From: Hirsutella rhossiliensis
Lineage: Eukaryota; Ascomycota; Sordariomycetes; Hypocreales; Ophiocordycipitaceae
Assembly (NCBI RefSeq): GCF_020360975.1
Contig: NW_025408667.1
Location: 10,912,001 to 10,976,000 of the forward strand
Length of the DNA: 64,000 nucleotides
Direction of reading: 5' to 3'
Position 1 is the first letter of the stretch. Each line of letters opens with the position of its first letter. Below the pieces are notes generated by a model. It searched no databases. It was not told the DNA's origin and saw nothing but the letters and a program-made list of their open reading frames with translations. Made by a program: the position numbers and the translations under genes. Shown here piece after piece: positions 60,476 through 64,000 of this stretch.

Positions 60476-61400
60476 TCAAATCCTCGATTGCGTGCATTGC
60501 GTGCATTGCTGGCGTTGACGGTTGTCAATACGCAATTCGGAGATAACGACAAATTTCTCTGGCCCGTCCTCCCCTTTGTCAGAATGATCCTCTGCGGCTT
60601 CCACGAAGGCGTTGTCGTCTATCGATGGACCAACGACTCCCTGGTAGTTGTGTATTAATCCCGCGTTCAGCCAAGACCGGATGGACTGTGCGGCGCTGAT
60701 GGTCTTCACCTCGAGTCTCCTGCGCAGCCCGGTAACCATCAGTCCAGCAAATGAAAACGCCCTTTCGCACTCGGCAGACATGGGCGGGACGGATAGCATA
60801 TCAAAAGCCATCCTCGCCAGCCGCGGATATGTCGCCTCTAGGAGTTTCCAGTACTGAAATGGATTATTGATCTCCCCGTCTGCCCCGATATCGACGGTCC
60901 AACGATCCAACTCGTCGGCGATAGGGCGCGTCGATAGCCGGTAATCACCATTCGTGATCTGGCTCGATTGCACCCTATGCCTCATTCTAAACTTTTGGAA
61001 ATCGTCCAGATCGTCGGGTGGCTGGAAGTTCTCGACAGCAGTGGCTGGACCCTCCTCCTCGACATTTAGCGACTTATAGTCACTTTCCCAGAAGGCTCGG
61101 ACGATCCGCCGGGCTTCCGTGACCCATTCGGGTCGATGAGCCCAGGCTTCTTCGAACCACTGTAACCGCAAGGCAGGATGCAGGGCGATGGCCGAGTAGT
61201 ACATCGGACACTCAATGAGCTTTGCGTACCTAGTACTTATCCAATTTTTTCCAACCCAATTCGACGTTAATTGCGAAGTGGCTAGAGTCCGGCAGATCTC
61301 TAGCCATCGTTTTGGCTTCTTCCAGCTTCTCCAGAAGATATTCGAACGCCTGGATGATATCCCATGCGGTTCCATAAATTGGTATCCGAGGGCAGGCTGA
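60476..61400 (-). pseudogene. second hAT-type transposase, C-terminal half
   Basis: LIECPMYYSAIALHPALRLQWFEEAW, WESDYKSLN, and the dimerisation block ARMAFDMLSVPPMSAECERAFSFAG are standard hAT. The part before it (about 61400-61230) is in shifted frames. The C-terminus carries an odd QRQQCTQCTQ tail. It belongs to a different subfamily from the 58.9-59.9 kb copy. Confidence 0.8.
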
Positions 61401-61839
61401 GCGCCGCTGATCCGGGCGGGTGGGGCGCGTCCAGAATCAGCGACAGGGATGGCCAATCGCATCAGCGGATATCCAGCCCCCCGCCGGGAGGGCGCGCCGT
61501 GGATATACGCAGATCTCATTACCCCGCTGATTGCGTCGCTGATTTCGTACCGAAGCCGCTATTCGCGTTCGCTAGAGCGCCCTGTCCACGAGCATTTAGG
61601 GGTCGACCAGCCCGGCGACGGAGCACCCGTGGTCGCCGGACGTAGCTCCCCTCGCCGCCGCACGCCACCCCCGCTCCGACCTGGACGGTGGTTTTATCCG
61701 TAGGGGTTTGCTTGGCTCTCTCTCCCTCGTTACGAACTACGATAAGCCATGGCCCGGACGCCGAATCGACAGAAGGTGAAGACGACGACAGGGGGGGGCC
61801 AAGGCGAAGCTCGCAGGACCAGCGGCCGGGCCAGGAGCT

Positions 61840-61867
61840 GGGGCTGGGGCTGGGGCTGGGGCAGGGG
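61840..61867 (+). repeat. GGGGCT tandem repeat, G-quadruplex candidate
   Basis: Five runs of four G, each separated by two bases, just upstream of the Crypton reading frame. Confidence 0.7.
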
Positions 61868-61926
61868 CAAGGGGGCGTGCAAAGCCGTCGAACATACGAG
61901 TCAGCCAACGCATCCGGCAGAAGGCG

Positions 61927-64000
61927 ATGAACGACGCGGAGCTGCGCGCCAATGCACAGACGATCCTCTCTGTGATCCACGAGTCTCGACCGAAGACTAC
62001 GACCTCGGCGTACGCGCCGAAGCAAGAGGAATTCGAGCAATTCTGCCAACGCAAACAGTACTGCGACGGCGCTACGGTTACGGACGAGAAGCTCCTCCTC
62101 TTCCTCGTCGAGGAGGTGGCGGGCCGACCCTTGAAGGTCAGGAGCCGCAAGGCCGCCTCCGACACTCCGCAGGACGAGACTCGGCTAGCCTGGCGGTCGG
62201 TCCGGACTTATGTCACCGCAATCACGGATCTTTACCGGACACAGAAGGCCCTTGGAATGAATACGCACCCGTCGCCTCGCGAGGACAACGTACGAGAGTA
62301 CCTCAAGTCCCTACAACGTCGGGATGCACAACGGGACAAGGAGAACTACGCCGATAAAGGCCGCGATACTCTGCTCGATGGCTACTCGGAAATCGAATTT
62401 GAACGCGTATGCCATGAGCTATGGGCCCACAGCTGTACATCGACCGAGTGCCATTTCGGACCCTCGTGGATCTCCTCGTCGGTCATTACCTCCTCACCCG
62501 CGGCGGCGACCGTCGGGCCGCAGACATCTCGGACCTCTTCACGTTCGAGTTTGCCGGTGAGGGCTCGACCCGGTGCATGCCGCTCATCTTTACGACACGG
62601 GCCGGTAAGCAGAACCAGCACGGGCGCCTCGAGACTGCCGGCGCGTATCGGAATAGGAACCCGCTTATCTGCATTTTGGGCGGCCTCTCGTTTCACCTCC
62701 TGTATCGTTGGGATCTCGGTAGTGAGCCGTTTCCCGATTTCAGCCGGCGGTCCTCGTGGTACGATATCCGACTGATCAAGGGCAATGGCGCCGACCGGAC
62801 GGCGGCCTTCTCGTACAACTCACAGCGCGACTGGTTTGTCAAAGCCTTTGCCTACGCCGGGATCACGTCGCAGAAGAAGACGCACGTTGGCCGCAGCTCG
62901 GGAGCGAGGACGGCGGAACTGAAGGGGATTAGTGAGGACCAGATCCGTCGGGCGGGTCGTTGGAATCAGGAGCAGATGGTCGGCTGTTACCTGAACTCCT
63001 TGCCTCGTAAATTCATGCGCACGATGGCCGGCCACCCGCCGCAGATCGGATGCTTCGAAATACGCCGTGCCGGGGTGACGCCGCCTGAGGTCCTCCTTTC
63101 GATGATCTGGCCCGAGCTAGATTGTTGGCGAGGCCGTTTCGGCCCGGGAACCGAGCAGGAGAACGACCTGGCGGCGATGGGCTCGACGAACCTTTTTTTC
63201 TATCTGCAGGAGGTTGTCTTGCAGGATTCGGTTGTCTTGATGAAGAAATACCCTGGAAGCCCTGTTTGGAACCACACAGTCTTCCGCCACCCAGCCTACG
63301 CGCCATTCGCGCAGCAGCTGTCGGACTTCATTCTCGAAGAGGAGCGGCCGAACCAGCTGGCCGTCCTGATCCAAGCGATGCCGGTCCTCGCAGACTACCT
63401 TGAATCTATCGACGCACGGAATGAAGCCAGGACAGTCCAACTTAAAGCAGAGCTAACGGATCAGCTCCGAGCCACCGAAGAACGTCTTGCGGTAGCCCAG
63501 TCGTCACTCTTTTCGAATGGCTTCAATTTCCAAGTTACGGCGGCGACGAACACCACTGCCACCACGGCCGCGGCCGTGGTTGACGCCGTTGAACAGGGAG
63601 GGCGAGGGGACGGAAGCCGATTTGTCTCGGCCCGGTCGAGCATCATCGACAGCCGAGCTACGAGCCCGACAGCGACAGACACGATTATGGTTAAGCCAGA
63701 GCCGCCGCCACGGTATAAGATGTTTCGAGCAGCGAAAATAGTCGAGGCGCTCTGGAGCGAGTGGACAGTTGGCCTCCGGGGCGGCCCGGCCATTGCCGAC
63801 CTCGACAGCAGATGGGGAAGTTGTTGGCGCGCCGGCCAGCAAAACGAACTGCAGTGGTATTCGTTACGGCTCGAGGTCATTAGGGAGATTCGTAAGGTGG
63901 CGAAGGCCCACAGGTGTAGCGAGGAGGCCGCAACGCACATTGTCAACTTACAACAGCAACAAACCGGCCGCTCGCTCGACGTGTTCTGTAAACAGCTTCG
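61927..64000 (+). pseudogene. Crypton tyrosine recombinase with GCR1-like C-terminus, partial
   Basis: The first frame (to about 62430) has the SAM-like N-terminal domain (TTSAYAPKQEEFEQFC; KLLLFLVEEVAGRPL; SVRTYVTAITDLY). A one-base shift near 62430 leads into a long open frame that leaves the window. It carries the catalytic region: GGDRRAADISDL (first Arg), KKTHVGRSSGA (H-x2-R), GRWN, and VGCYLN (Tyr nucleophile). The GCR1-like DNA-binding domain follows near 63710-64000 (AKIVEALWSEWTVGLRGGPAI; LEVIREIRKVAK). This is the Crypton arrangement. Cryptons move as DNA circles by tyrosine recombination. The frame break makes this copy doubtful unless an intron or sequencing error explains it. Confidence 0.8.

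Noticed and set aside
1..64000. tRNA, rRNA or CRISPR arrays
   Set aside because: No cloverleaf, rRNA-like or regularly spaced repeat was seen by eye on either strand.

Overview
The window is a stretch of filamentous ascomycete (Pezizomycotina-type) nuclear DNA. It contains a gene-dense, visibly AT-rich insert of about 30.5 kb (roughly 6,300 to 36,800) that is unlike everything around it. The flanks have balanced to high GC, few intact genes, and are crowded with decayed fungal transposons: Copia, Gypsy, Tad-like LINE, hAT, Crypton, and Pif1-like helicase remnants.

The AT-rich insert reads as an integrated virus-like or plasmid-like element that carries its own replication and transcription machinery. 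It has about 31 short-spaced, intron-less genes. Those I can name are a family B DNA polymerase with all exonuclease and polymerase motifs, an SF3 (D5-type) helicase, a Pif1-like SF1 helicase, RNase HI, a compact two-subunit RNA polymerase (Rpb1-like 614 aa, Rpb2-like 814 aa), and an mRNA capping enzyme with guanylyltransferase and methyltransferase parts. I see no capsid protein, packaging ATPase, capsid protease or terminal-protein domain. That set suggests a capsid-less cytoplasmic replicon that makes and caps its own mRNA. It is similar in lifestyle to the yeast cytoplasmic linear plasmids, but its gene set is closer to nucleocytoplasmic large DNA viruses. It also carries proteins that look captured from fungal hosts: a 2EXR protein, a degenerate APH-like pseudokinase, a pair of nucleotidyltransferase-like paralogues and an F-box-like protein. 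There is also a small family of zinc-ribbon paralogues.

The most striking signal is regulatory. Nearly every gene of the insert has a short GC-containing inverted repeat, consensus GCAAC-N2to4-GTTGC, 12 to 100 nt before its start codon. Several copies have changed both arms together (GCGAC/GTCGC, ACAAC/GTTGT, TGCAGT/ACTGCA, GCAGC/GCTGC), so the symmetry is conserved rather than the sequence. Gene ends carry an AT palindrome, ATTTTAAAAT, often once between two convergent genes. The upstream repeat also points to a 45-codon gene at 10,277-10,414.

Layout: 1-6,300 is degenerate host DNA with a broken MADS-like gene at 3.76-4.69 kb. 6,300-36,800 is the element, with a GC-rich LTR-retrotransposon scrap at about 13.47-13.65 kb. 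37,793-43,282 is a Copia element with nearly identical LTRs. 44.4-44.9 kb is a second, more decayed copy of the MADS-associated tail seen at 4.2-4.6 kb. 44.9-45.5 kb is a hAT fragment. 46.5-47.0 kb is an intact Hsp20 gene. 47.4-49.0 kb is a broken Pif1-like helicase. 49.3-55.1 kb is a broken Tad-like LINE. 55.4-61.4 kb is a mosaic of transposon fragments. 61.9-64 kb is a Crypton tyrosine recombinase running off the window.
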